Shown here one piece after another: positions 9,404 to 18,287 of a stretch of 64,000 bases of DNA. Made by a program: the position numbers and the translations under genes. The DNA is taken from positions 806,001 to 870,000 of the forward strand of contig JASGHP010000001.1 of the NCBI GenBank assembly GCA_047602295.1. Reading direction: 5' to 3'. The DNA is from JACMLD01 sp047602295 (GTDB taxonomy: Bacteria; Bacteroidota; Bacteroidia; Chitinophagales; Chitinophagaceae). Below the pieces are notes generated by a model. That model was not told the origin of the DNA. It made no database searches and saw only the letters and a program-made list of their open reading frames with translations. Every line of letters starts with the position of its first letter. The first letter of the stretch is position 1.

Positions 9404-12400
9404 ATGACGAACTGTAAATTACTGTTACAAGTAGTTTTCTTACTGCTTTTTGCATTCCCCAAGATCGGCTTCGGTCAATCCAGCCAGGTAAATTATTCAT
9501 TTACATTATCTTCAAATGCCTCAACAAGTGCAGGTGTTTTTGCTAAAGACGGTACCTTAATTACAACTTTATGGAGCGGCGTAAAATACAATGCCGGCAC
9601 ATACAATCTTACCTGGGATGGAAGAGATGATAACGGAAACTTTGTTCCCAATGGCAATTATGATATCAAGGTCTTATCTAACAATGTCGTATATACGTGG
9701 GAAGGTGTAGTTGGCAATACTTCTGCATCATCTTCGGGTTCTACTGTAATGCATGCTTTTCAAACTGTCAACAGCATTGCTATTTTAGGCACAACAGCTT
9801 ACTACACTACTAATTACAACGAAACAGGTACTGCTACTTTCAGGTTCAATACAAATGCTCCTCAGGCAAAAACAAGTATCATGGATAGGGGCGGCGCTAC
9901 CAATTTAGTAGCCACCGATGGAAAATACGTGTATTGGAACGGGTTAGATCCTTATAGCCAGGCTACTAATTATGTGTACGCTACCAATGTTAGTGACGAC
10001 GCTGAAGTAATGTTTGCGGCAGGTGCTTCTGTAAATCTTACCTACACAAAGCCAATGCTTAGTGCCATAGATGTAGTGTATAATAATGCAGCAGTGGTTA
10101 CAGGTCTGGCTGTTCAAAAAAACGGACAATACCTTTTTGCGGCGCATAAAAACCTGAACCAGTTGCACGTGTTGAATAAAACTACCGGCACACTTGTTCA
10201 AAGCATAAACATAACATCTCCGGGGGGATTAGCCGTAGATGCCAATGATAACCTGCTGGTTATAACGGGCACCAATGTGGTAAAATATGCAGTAAACGGA
10301 GATGGTACACTCTCTGCTCCTCAGTTTACAATTAGCGGTTTTGTGGCCCCGTTAGCTTTAGCGGTTTCTCCGGATAATAATACCATTGTGGTGGCAGATG
10401 GCGGAAACAGCCAGCAATTAAAATCTTACAACAATAATACAGGGGCGGCCGGCTGGACTTTTGGCCAGGCTGGCGGCTATGCAAATGGCCCGGATGTAAC
10501 CAACGACAAATTTTATTTTTCTGACCTGGACGATGTAGCCAGGACATCTATCAGTTTTGCACCAGACGGTTCTTTTTGGGTAAGCGATCCCGGCAATAAC
10601 AGAACGCAACATTACGCAGCAGATCGCTCTTATATAAGCAGGGTAATGTTTATGCCCCACTTTTACGGCTGTTCTGTAGATGCCAATAATTCTACCCGTG
10701 CATTTGCAGACTACCTCGAATTTAAAATAGATTACTCCAAACCGTTAGCCCCGGATAATGACTCCTGGGTATTGGTAAAAAACTGGGGTTTTAATATTCC
10801 TTCAGATTACAGAGATCAAAGCAGGTTGCGCCAGGTAAATACTCTATCCAATGGACGCACTTATGTATTGGTAAGGCATGCAGACAAGTTTGCAATAGCA
10901 GAATTGCCTGCTTCGGGGCCCATCCGTTTTACGGGAGTTGAAATTCCTGATGGAACGTACTCACTGTACCCGGACGGTTCTTTACGCTCCAGCCTTTTTG
11001 CAAATATTGGTAGCACATCTGGCTGGAAATGCATGCTGTTAAATGGTTTTGATGCTTCTAATAATCCATTGTACGGACCTATACAAATTTTGGCCACTGC
11101 ACCTACAGCAACGGCAACTGATCCTTTATCTTACGGTAGTGGAAATGCTGCGCTTACTTCTTCTAATGTGGTAGTATCGTTTGATGCCGGTCTTCCTCCT
11201 TTTGGCAGTTCCGGTTATCATTTGGGTGGCATTAAGTTAAATGATAACAAATGGCTGTGGCGCACTGCTGCCAGCACTACAAAAGACTATAGTGGACCTT
11301 TTCCTGCAGATGGCAGTTATGATATTGGCAACCGCGTTCAGTATGCAGGTAGCGTGGCTCTAACGGTAGACAGAAATATTATCTGGGGTTATCACGGAGA
11401 GTTTTGGAAAAACAGCCAGACAAACAAATGGAACCACGTGTACGATGATGGTCTTTTTGTTGGTCAATTCGGTGTTACCGGTCCGGAAGTGCTGGGTCAG
11501 GAAGCAGCAGCAATGATGGCAGGTAATGCACTTACAGGTGCACTTGTAAAAGACGCTAACGGGAATGCCTACCTGTATCACCCGGATGAATTTACACATA
11601 GCGGCCTCCATCGCTGGAAGATTTCCGGCTTAAATACTATAAAAGAACAAACCATACCTGTTACATTCACTATTGCAGCAGAAGGTTTGTTGGGTATGTA
11701 TTATGATGGCTTTGATATCAATAATTTCAATAACAAATCTGCCAGGTTAGATTCTGTAGTGAATTTTAACTGGGGGGCTGCATTGCCCTCTGGTGCTAAA
11801 GTTTCCGGCCCGATTTATTCTGCCAGGTGGACGGGTTATGTAAAACCATTTCAGACAGATAACTATACGTTTTACACAAAAGCAGATCAGAAAGTGCGTT
11901 TGTGGATAGGCGATAGTCTTTTAATTGATCAGTGGAATAATAATGGTTTGGCTGAATATAATAGCCCTATTATTAATCTTACAGCCGGAAAAATGTATTC
12001 TGTAAGAATGGAATATGGAAATGCTAACCCAACCGGTGCCAGCACCGCGGTGCTTTCCTGGTCTGCTGCTTCTGTGGCTAAACAGGTAATACCGGCTACT
12101 AATTTGTATAAAGGAAATGAACCTGATACAACTGGTGGATTAGATATGATGGAAGGTCTTTTTTACAACAATAAAGTCCTCCAAAATAATCTGTATGGTT
12201 GGTTTAGAACACCTGTGGCGGAAGATTATACAGCCTTATACGGTCAGTATTGGAGTTCAAAAAGCGGTGTAAAAAGCATTTATAACAGCACAAAGTCTCC
12301 GGATGTATATACCAATTTCTCTCAAAATTCAGGTGTGTATTCTGTAACCCGCGATTTAGGAACACCAGATAAAACAATCACATCATGGAAGTTGTATGGC

Positions 12401-15400
12401 AATATAAATTTTGAGGAAAACAACGCAAATACCGGTACCGCCGGGGGCTCTTACCTTGATATGCTGGATGAAAATGGTAAAATCCTTACACGTTTTCAAA
12501 CCATTCTTTCTTACGAAAACGGCGTTCCCTACATCATTGTAATGGCCAATAATACGCAGATATATAAAGGCACAACAGATGTTGTTCAGCCAGTATTGTT
12601 TCAACCACAGCCTTTAGAGATAGTAATGTCTAAAGATGGCGCAAACATTACTTACGGGCCATACGCCCAGGTGCAGGCCGGTATCTTTGATGCTAGTGCT
12701 AACTGGCAGGCGCCTAAAACTATGCGATTGTATTTTTATTGCAACGGCGCTAACTATAGCAGGGTAATGGATTTGAACGGATTTCGTTTTGCATTAAATG
12801 GAAAAGTAACTGTTACCCCGCCCAATACACCGCCAGTTTCAAATGCAGGTACAGATATCACCATTACACTGCCAACCAATACAGCTACATTAGATGGTTC
12901 AGCTTCTTCTGATTCAGATGGCAGCATTGCAAGTTATAGCTGGGCGCAAGTGAGTGGCCCAAACACTGCTACCATTGCAAACGGTAATGCAGCTAAGCCT
13001 TCTCTTAGCGGATTGGTGCAGGGAACCTATGTGTTTGAATTGACAGTAACTGATAACAAAGGTGCTACTGCAAAGAGCCAGGTAAAAGTAATTGTAAACC
13101 CTGCTACAAATAAACCACCCGTAGCAAATGCGGGAAGCGATATTACAATCACACTTCCAACCAATACAGCTACATTGGATGGAACGGCATCTTCAGATAC
13201 AGATGGAACCATTGCATCTTATGCGTGGGCTCAATTGAGCGGCCCATCAACCGCTACTATGGGTAGCAACAATACAGCTAAAGTATCACTGTCTGCATTG
13301 GTGCAGGGCACATATGTTTTTGAATTAACAGTAACAGACGATAAAGGTGCCACTGCAAAAAGCCAGGTGAAAGTGATAGTGAATGCAGCAGCCAATACAG
13401 CACCTGTTGCAAATGCAGGCACAGATATTACTATTACATTGCCAACCAATACAGCAACTTTGGATGGTTCCGCTTCATCCGATGCGGATGGTAGTATTGC
13501 AAGTTATGGCTGGGCACAATTGAGCGGACCAGGTACTGCTACTATGGGCAGCAACAATACGGCTAAAGTTTCACTCTCTGCATTGGCGCAAGGCACTTAT
13601 GTTTTTGAGTTGACTGTAACAGATAATAAAGGAGCTACAGCAAAAAGCCAGGTAAAGGTTACTGTAAACCCTGCTGCTAATATTCCACCTGTTGCAAATG
13701 CAGGTACAGATATCACCATTACACTGCCAACCAATACAGCAACTTTGGATGGTTCTGCTTCATCCGATGCAGATGGCAGTATCGCAAGTTATAGCTGGGC
13801 TCAATTGAGTGGTCCCTCTACAGCTACAATGGGTAGCAACAACACCGCTAAAGTTTCACTCTCCGCATTGGCGCAAGGCACTTATGTTTTTGAGTTGACT
13901 GTAACTGACGATAAAGGAGCCACGGCAAAAAGCCAGGTAAAGGTTACTGTAAATCCCGCTGCTAATATTGCACCTGTTGCAAATGCAGGAACGGATATTA
14001 CAATTACCCTTCCAATAAACATTGCAACGTTAGATGGTTCAGCTTCATCAGATGCAGATGGCAGTATTGCAAGTTATAGCTGGGCGCAATTGAGTGGACC
14101 TTCCACAGCAACTATGGGTAGCAACAATACAGCTAAGGTTTCACTTTCTGCATTGGTACAAGGCACTTATGTTTTTGAGTTAACAGTAACAGATAATAAA
14201 GGAGCTACAGCAAAAAGCCAGGTAAAGGTAACAGTGAATCCCGCTGCTAATATTCCACCTGTTGCAAATGCAGGAGCAGATATCAGCATTACACTTCCCA
14301 CTAATACAACATCGCTTGATGGTTCAGCTTCATCAGATGCTGATGGAAGTATTGCAACTTATAGTTGGGCGCAATTGAGTGGGCCAAATAGTGCTACTAT
14401 TGCTAACGGCAATTCTGCTAAACCTTCTCTTAGCGGATTGGTGCAGGGAACCTATGTTTTTGAATTAACAGTAACAGATAATAAAGGCGCCACCAGTGCA
14501 GACCAGGTAAAAGTGATTGTAAATCCCGCAAACAATATTGCACCAATAGCAAATGCGGGAACAGATATTAGCATTACACTTCCTGTAAATACGGCAACGC
14601 TTGATGGTGCTGCTTCTGCTGATGCAGACGGAAGTATTGCTAATTATGCGTGGATACAATTGAGCGGACCTTCTACAGCAACAATGGGCAGCAATAACAC
14701 TGCAACCGTATCGCTTACAGCTTTGGTGCAAGGCACATATGTTTTTGAACTGACAGTAACAGATGATAAAGGCGCAACAGCTACAGACCAGGTAAAAGTG
14801 GTTGTAAACCCTGAGCCAGATATTGCACCTGTTGCAAATGCCGGAACCGATATTACTATTATGCTTCCAGTCAATACCGCAAACCTGGATGGTTCTGCTT
14901 CATCAGATGCAGATGGCAGTATTGCAAGTTATAGTTGGGCGCAATTGAGTGGGCCAAACACTGCTACAATTGCTAACGGCAATTCTGCTAAACCGTCTCT
15001 TAGCGGATTGGCGCAGGGAACCTATGTTTTTGAATTAACGGTGACAGATAATAAAGGCGTAACGGCTAAAGACCAGGTAAAAGTAATAGTTAACCCTGCA
15101 AATAATATTGTACCTGTAGCAAATGCGGGGGCAGATATCAGCATTATATTGCCTGCTAATACAGCAACGCTTGATGGTTCGGCTTCATCAGATGCTGATG
15201 GAAGTATTGCGAGTTATAGTTGGGCGCAATTGAGTGGCCCTTCTACTGCAGCAATCAGTGGCGGTAATACGTCTAAGCCTTCTCTCAGCGGATTGGTGCA
15301 GGGAACTTATGTTTTTGAATTAACAGTAACAGACGATAAAGGTGCCACTGCAAAAAGCCAGGTAAAAGTAACAGTGAATCCCGCTGCTAATATTCCACCT

Positions 15401-16798
15401 GTAGCAAATGCAGGAACAGATATCGGCATCACCCTGCCAACTAATACAGCAACGCTTGATGGTTCGTCTTCATCCGATGCCGATGGAAGTATTGTATCTT
15501 ATAGTTGGGCGCAATTGAGTGGGCCTTCTACTGCAGCAATCAGTGGCGGCAATACGGCAAAGCCTTCTCTTAGCGGATTGATGCAGGGAACTTATGTTTT
15601 TGAACTAACAGTAACAGATGATAAAGGTGCTACAGCAAAAAGCCAGGTTAAAGTAACAGTAAACCCGGCAGCTAATACTCCGCCTGTAGCAAATGCAGGA
15701 ACAGATATCAGCATCACATTGCCTGCTAATACAGCAATGCTTGATGGTTCAGCTTCATCAGATGCAGATGGAAGCATTGCAACGTATAGTTGGGCGCAGT
15801 TGAGTGGGCCAAACACTGCTGCTATTGCCAACGGCAATTCGGCTAAGCCATCTCTTAGCGGATTGGCGCAGGGAACCTATGTTTTTGAATTAACAGTAGC
15901 AGATAATAAAGGTGCCACCAGCACAGATCAGGTAAAAGTGATAGTTAACCCTGCAAACAATATTGCACCTGTTGCCAATGCAGGAAAAGATATAACCATC
16001 ACCCTGCCTGTAAATACAGCAGCATTAGATGGTTCAGCTTCATCAGATGCCGATGGAAGTATTGTATCTTATAGTTGGGCGCAAATAAGTGGTCCTGGTA
16101 CAGCTACAATTACTGGGGGCAACACTGCTAAACCATCGCTTACAGGTTTGGCGCAAGGCACTTATGTTTTTGAACTAACAGTAACAGACGACAAAAGTGC
16201 TAAGGCTACAGCACAGGTAAAAGTGGTGGTAAATCCTGCAGCTAACATTCCGCCCATTGCCAATGCAGGAAAAGATACTGTAATAACAGTTGCTTCAATG
16301 CAGGGAGTCTTTGCAATATTAGACGCAAGCAAATCTTCTGATCCTGATGGTACAATAACCGCTTATGCATGGAACCAGCTTAGCGGGCCAGTGGCTGCTG
16401 TTATAACTGATAAAACCAAGTCAGCAACAGTTGTAAGTTTTCAAAAAGAAGGCAAATATGTTTTTGAAGTACAGGTAACGGACAATGCAGGTGCTGTATC
16501 CAAAGCAACTGTAACCATTGAAGTCATCAACACCTTCCGTTACGATGAATCTTTTAAGATGTATCCTAACCCTGCCAGCACTTATGTAAGAGTGGAGTAT
16601 ACAACTGATGTGCTGGGTCTTGTGGACATTAGCGTATACGATATGGCAGGTGTAATGGTGTACGATGAAAAAGTGCAGAAAGATTTGCCATTGCTGGCAC
16701 GCAACATAAACCTGAATAAACTTCCATCAAGCACCTATGTGTTGGTGTTAAGACGGTACGACGGAAGGGTGCTGATGCGTACTTTCATTAAGCAATAA
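9404..16798 (+). CDS. Giant secreted PA14/PKD-repeat protein with T9SS sorting domain
   Basis: This 2464-residue protein has a signal peptide (first 24 residues) and then a FlgD-like Ig domain at about 30-100 (YNLTWDGRDDNGN). A beta-propeller/NHL-like region follows at about 110-420 (GGLAVDANDN, ALAVSPDNNTIVVADGGN). A region of unclear fold precedes a PA14 domain at about 759-905 (LLGMYYDGFD, DNYTFYTKADQKVRLWIGD). A second beta-rich domain leads to 13 PKD modules from residue 1143. The first 12 modules are each exactly 95 residues, with the SSDADGSI acidic loop and the GTYVFELTVTD strand. A T9SS type A sorting domain begins near residue 2385 (YPNPAST). Such architecture fits a cell-surface adhesin or glycan-binding stalk. 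It is followed by a strong terminator and precedes the EPS operon, suggesting but not proving a link to the polymer. Confidence 0.9.
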   Translation: MTNCKLLLQVVFLLLFAFPKIGFGQSSQVNYSFTLSSNASTSAGVFAKDGTLITTLWSGVKYNAGTYNLTWDGRDDNGNFVPNGNYDIKVLSNNVVYTWEGVVGNTSASSSGSTVMHAFQTVNSIAILGTTAYYTTNYNETGTATFRFNTNAPQAKTSIMDRGGATNLVATDGKYVYWNGLDPYSQATNYVYATNVSDDAEVMFAAGASVNLTYTKPMLSAIDVVYNNAAVVTGLAVQKNGQYLFAAHKNLNQLHVLNKTTGTLVQSINITSPGGLAVDANDNLLVITGTNVVKYAVNGDGTLSAPQFTISGFVAPLALAVSPDNNTIVVADGGNSQQLKSYNNNTGAAGWTFGQAGGYANGPDVTNDKFYFSDLDDVARTSISFAPDGSFWVSDPGNNRTQHYAADRSYISRVMFMPHFYGCSVDANNSTRAFADYLEFKIDYSKPLAPDNDSWVLVKNWGFNIPSDYRDQSRLRQVNTLSNGRTYVLVRHADKFAIAELPASGPIRFTGVEIPDGTYSLYPDGSLRSSLFANIGSTSGWKCMLLNGFDASNNPLYGPIQILATAPTATATDPLSYGSGNAALTSSNVVVSFDAGLPPFGSSGYHLGGIKLNDNKWLWRTAASTTKDYSGPFPADGSYDIGNRVQYAGSVALTVDRNIIWGYHGEFWKNSQTNKWNHVYDDGLFVGQFGVTGPEVLGQEAAAMMAGNALTGALVKDANGNAYLYHPDEFTHSGLHRWKISGLNTIKEQTIPVTFTIAAEGLLGMYYDGFDINNFNNKSARLDSVVNFNWGAALPSGAKVSGPIYSARWTGYVKPFQTDNYTFYTKADQKVRLWIGDSLLIDQWNNNGLAEYNSPIINLTAGKMYSVRMEYGNANPTGASTAVLSWSAASVAKQVIPATNLYKGNEPDTTGGLDMMEGLFYNNKVLQNNLYGWFRTPVAEDYTALYGQYWSSKSGVKSIYNSTKSPDVYTNFSQNSGVYSVTRDLGTPDKTITSWKLYGNINFEENNANTGTAGGSYLDMLDENGKILTRFQTILSYENGVPYIIVMANNTQIYKGTTDVVQPVLFQPQPLEIVMSKDGANITYGPYAQVQAGIFDASANWQAPKTMRLYFYCNGANYSRVMDLNGFRFALNGKVTVTPPNTPPVSNAGTDITITLPTNTATLDGSASSDSDGSIASYSWAQVSGPNTATIANGNAAKPSLSGLVQGTYVFELTVTDNKGATAKSQVKVIVNPATNKPPVANAGSDITITLPTNTATLDGTASSDTDGTIASYAWAQLSGPSTATMGSNNTAKVSLSALVQGTYVFELTVTDDKGATAKSQVKVIVNAAANTAPVANAGTDITITLPTNTATLDGSASSDADGSIASYGWAQLSGPGTATMGSNNTAKVSLSALAQGTYVFELTVTDNKGATAKSQVKVTVNPAANIPPVANAGTDITITLPTNTATLDGSASSDADGSIASYSWAQLSGPSTATMGSNNTAKVSLSALAQGTYVFELTVTDDKGATAKSQVKVTVNPAANIAPVANAGTDITITLPINIATLDGSASSDADGSIASYSWAQLSGPSTATMGSNNTAKVSLSALVQGTYVFELTVTDNKGATAKSQVKVTVNPAANIPPVANAGADISITLPTNTTSLDGSASSDADGSIATYSWAQLSGPNSATIANGNSAKPSLSGLVQGTYVFELTVTDNKGATSADQVKVIVNPANNIAPIANAGTDISITLPVNTATLDGAASADADGSIANYAWIQLSGPSTATMGSNNTATVSLTALVQGTYVFELTVTDDKGATATDQVKVVVNPEPDIAPVANAGTDITIMLPVNTANLDGSASSDADGSIASYSWAQLSGPNTATIANGNSAKPSLSGLAQGTYVFELTVTDNKGVTAKDQVKVIVNPANNIVPVANAGADISIILPANTATLDGSASSDADGSIASYSWAQLSGPSTAAISGGNTSKPSLSGLVQGTYVFELTVTDDKGATAKSQVKVTVNPAANIPPVANAGTDIGITLPTNTATLDGSSSSDADGSIVSYSWAQLSGPSTAAISGGNTAKPSLSGLMQGTYVFELTVTDDKGATAKSQVKVTVNPAANTPPVANAGTDISITLPANTAMLDGSASSDADGSIATYSWAQLSGPNTAAIANGNSAKPSLSGLAQGTYVFELTVADNKGATSTDQVKVIVNPANNIAPVANAGKDITITLPVNTAALDGSASSDADGSIVSYSWAQISGPGTATITGGNTAKPSLTGLAQGTYVFELTVTDDKSAKATAQVKVVVNPAANIPPIANAGKDTVITVASMQGVFAILDASKSSDPDGTITAYAWNQLSGPVAAVITDKTKSATVVSFQKEGKYVFEVQVTDNAGAVSKATVTIEVINTFRYDESFKMYPNPASTYVRVEYTTDVLGLVDISVYDMAGVMVYDEKVQKDLPLLARNINLNKLPSSTYVLVLRRYDGRVLMRTFIKQ
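12830..16249 (+). repeat. Twelve in-register 285-bp tandem repeats encoding PKD domains
   Basis: Repeat units start at 12830, 13115, 13400, 13685, 13970, 14255, 14540, 14825, 15110, 15395, 15680 and 15965, each exactly 285 bp. The 13th, diverged module starts at 16250. No unit has gained or lost a codon. Many units share long stretches at the DNA level (for example around GGAACCTATGTTTTTGAATT), so recombination between units probably keeps them alike. Two sub-types alternate in the middle of the module: ATMGSNNTAKVSLSAL and ATIANGNSAKPSLSGL. Confidence 0.95.
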
Positions 16799-16816
16799 TT
16801 CATGCTTTAATTATAT

Positions 16817-16850
16817 AAACTGGCTGGTTCCAAAAGGGGCCGGCCAGTTT
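16817..16850 (+). terminator. Strong rho-independent-type terminator after the PKD protein gene
   Basis: A 15-bp stem, AAACTGGCTGGTTCC with GGGGCCGGCCAGTTT, including three G-T wobble pairs, closes on an AAAA tetraloop. The right arm ends in TTT and runs into a T-rich stretch. It begins 19 bp after the TAA of the 2464-residue protein gene. Confidence 0.75.
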
Positions 16851-17478
16851 GCATTTAATAACTATTTGGTCATAATGATAGCGCTATTTAAAAGCGCTTA
16901 AGCCAGATTCTTGAAACAGCCGTGAAGCTTTTATAAACAAACAGTTGTATTCATTTTAAAAACCTTCTCAACTTCTATGCAGACCACTTGCTTTGGGCAT
17001 TTGCCCTCTTTTTTCAACATGGCTGTTCAAAAACCAAAGTAATATTTGGCAATTCAAATAATATATTTATTTTTACTATATATGCATCCACGCATATTGA
17101 TTACTGCTCCCCTTTCTGAATATCCTACTTTATACAAGAAAAGCATAGACGAAAGCCATATTTAAAAAGCACCATTTTGCTTGTGCACTTTTTCGGTTAA
17201 GGAATTATAAACTAACTGGTTGCCAGCTTTTAACAAAGGAATTCTATCGTTTTTTTCCAATAAAATGATAATTCCACTATCCTGTTAATTTACCAACTGC
17301 AATTGCTCCTGCCATAAAAAGTAACCGGAAGCTGGTATCTCTTTTCACTTTTATTTACCCCGGTTTTTTGCGCCAGATTTTACAATAAGGAAACAAAAAA
17401 ATAACCTGCGTTTGCGGGCTTGCCACTATGTTGTAACAAACATAAAGGGATATATACATTGAAGATTAAAGGGAAAAC
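16851..17478. other. Intergenic leader of the EPS operon
   Basis: This region of about 630 bp lies between the terminator and the Wza-like gene. No coding frame is convincing. It should contain the EPS operon promoter and a long 5' leader. A possible promoter is TTG at 17431-17433 with an imperfect TAnnTTTG match (TATACATTG) about 20 bp later. An inverted pair of AGCGCT hexamers lies near 16886-16906. Nothing else was recognised. Confidence 0.4.
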
Positions 17479-18285
17479 ATGAAAAGAAAATCAGTTGTTT
17501 CATTGCTGCACAATGCTTGTGCTATTGCCGTTGCTGCCTTGCTTTTTGCCTGTAGTTCAGGAAGAAAAATTGATACCAACTACCTCTACTTTCAAAAAAA
17601 TCTTGACAGTATGGGCACCGTGGTTTTTACTGAACCTGTGTTGAAAAAAAACGATCAGCTTTCTATACAGGTTTATAACAAGGGGCTTAACCAGCAGGAA
17701 GCTGCTGTTTTTAATGTTCAGGCTTCTACAGGTAGCGCCGCTTCCGGCTTAACCGCTCAATACGTTGTAGGGCAGGATGGCAATATTGAACTGCCTGTAA
17801 TAGGTAAAATAAAAGCAGAGGGGTTAACCAAAACCCAGTTAGAACAATCATTGATAAACCAGATAAGCCCTTACGTAAAAGACCCGCATGTAATTGTAAA
17901 GTTTTTGAATTTCAATGTAAATATTCTGGGTGAAGTAAAGACGCCAGGCATACACACATTTACAACTGAACGTGTTACAATTCTGGATGCAATAGGCGTT
18001 TCAGGCGATCTTACCAGCGATGGTAAAAGACAGGATGTTTTGGTGATAAGAGAAGATTCGGCCAATATAAGAAAGTCATACACGGTAGATTTAAGAGATG
18101 CTGCCCTTTTTAAATCTCCTGCATTTCAATTGCAGCCCAACGATATTGTTTATGTAGGTGCAACAGACAGAAAATTGAAATCTTTAAACGCAAATCCGCA
18201 AAGTGGCAGAGGCTTGCAGATAGCATTAAGCATTATTTCAGCATTGGCAACCATCGCCACTATCATAACCGTTACAAAACAATAA
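17479..18285 (+). CDS. Wza-like outer-membrane polysaccharide export lipoprotein
   Basis: This 268-residue protein has a lipoprotein signal ending at LLFAC, with the lipidated cysteine at residue 25. The poly-export domain follows at about 45-125 (YVVGQDGNIELPVIGKI, the typical Y-x-V-x-x-DG-x-I-x-x-P-x-x-G). An SLBB domain comes next at about 130-215 (FNVNILGEVKTPG). The last 25 residues form a hydrophobic helix, as in other Bacteroidota exporters. It forms or gates the outer-membrane channel through which the polymer leaves and works with Wzc. It is the first gene of the long plus-strand EPS operon, and the Wzc-like gene starts 2 bp after its stop codon. Confidence 0.92.
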   Translation: MKRKSVVSLLHNACAIAVAALLFACSSGRKIDTNYLYFQKNLDSMGTVVFTEPVLKKNDQLSIQVYNKGLNQQEAAVFNVQASTGSAASGLTAQYVVGQDGNIELPVIGKIKAEGLTKTQLEQSLINQISPYVKDPHVIVKFLNFNVNILGEVKTPGIHTFTTERVTILDAIGVSGDLTSDGKRQDVLVIREDSANIRKSYTVDLRDAALFKSPAFQLQPNDIVYVGATDRKLKSLNANPQSGRGLQIALSIISALATIATIITVTKQ

Positions 18286-18287
18286 CA

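Noticed and set aside
13027..15837. Several minus-strand open frames within the PKD region
   Set aside because: They recur at the same place in each unit as mirror images of the coding repeat and are shadows of the plus-strand gene.
12830..16249. CRISPR-like regular repeat spacing
   Set aside because: The period is 285 bp and the repeats are fully coding in one frame for PKD domains; there are no short repeats with unique spacers and no cas genes.
17400..17478. Confident promoter call for the EPS operon at TTG...TATACATTG
   Set aside because: The -7 box lacks one T of TAnnTTTG and the operon may have a distant start; kept only as a possibility in the region note.
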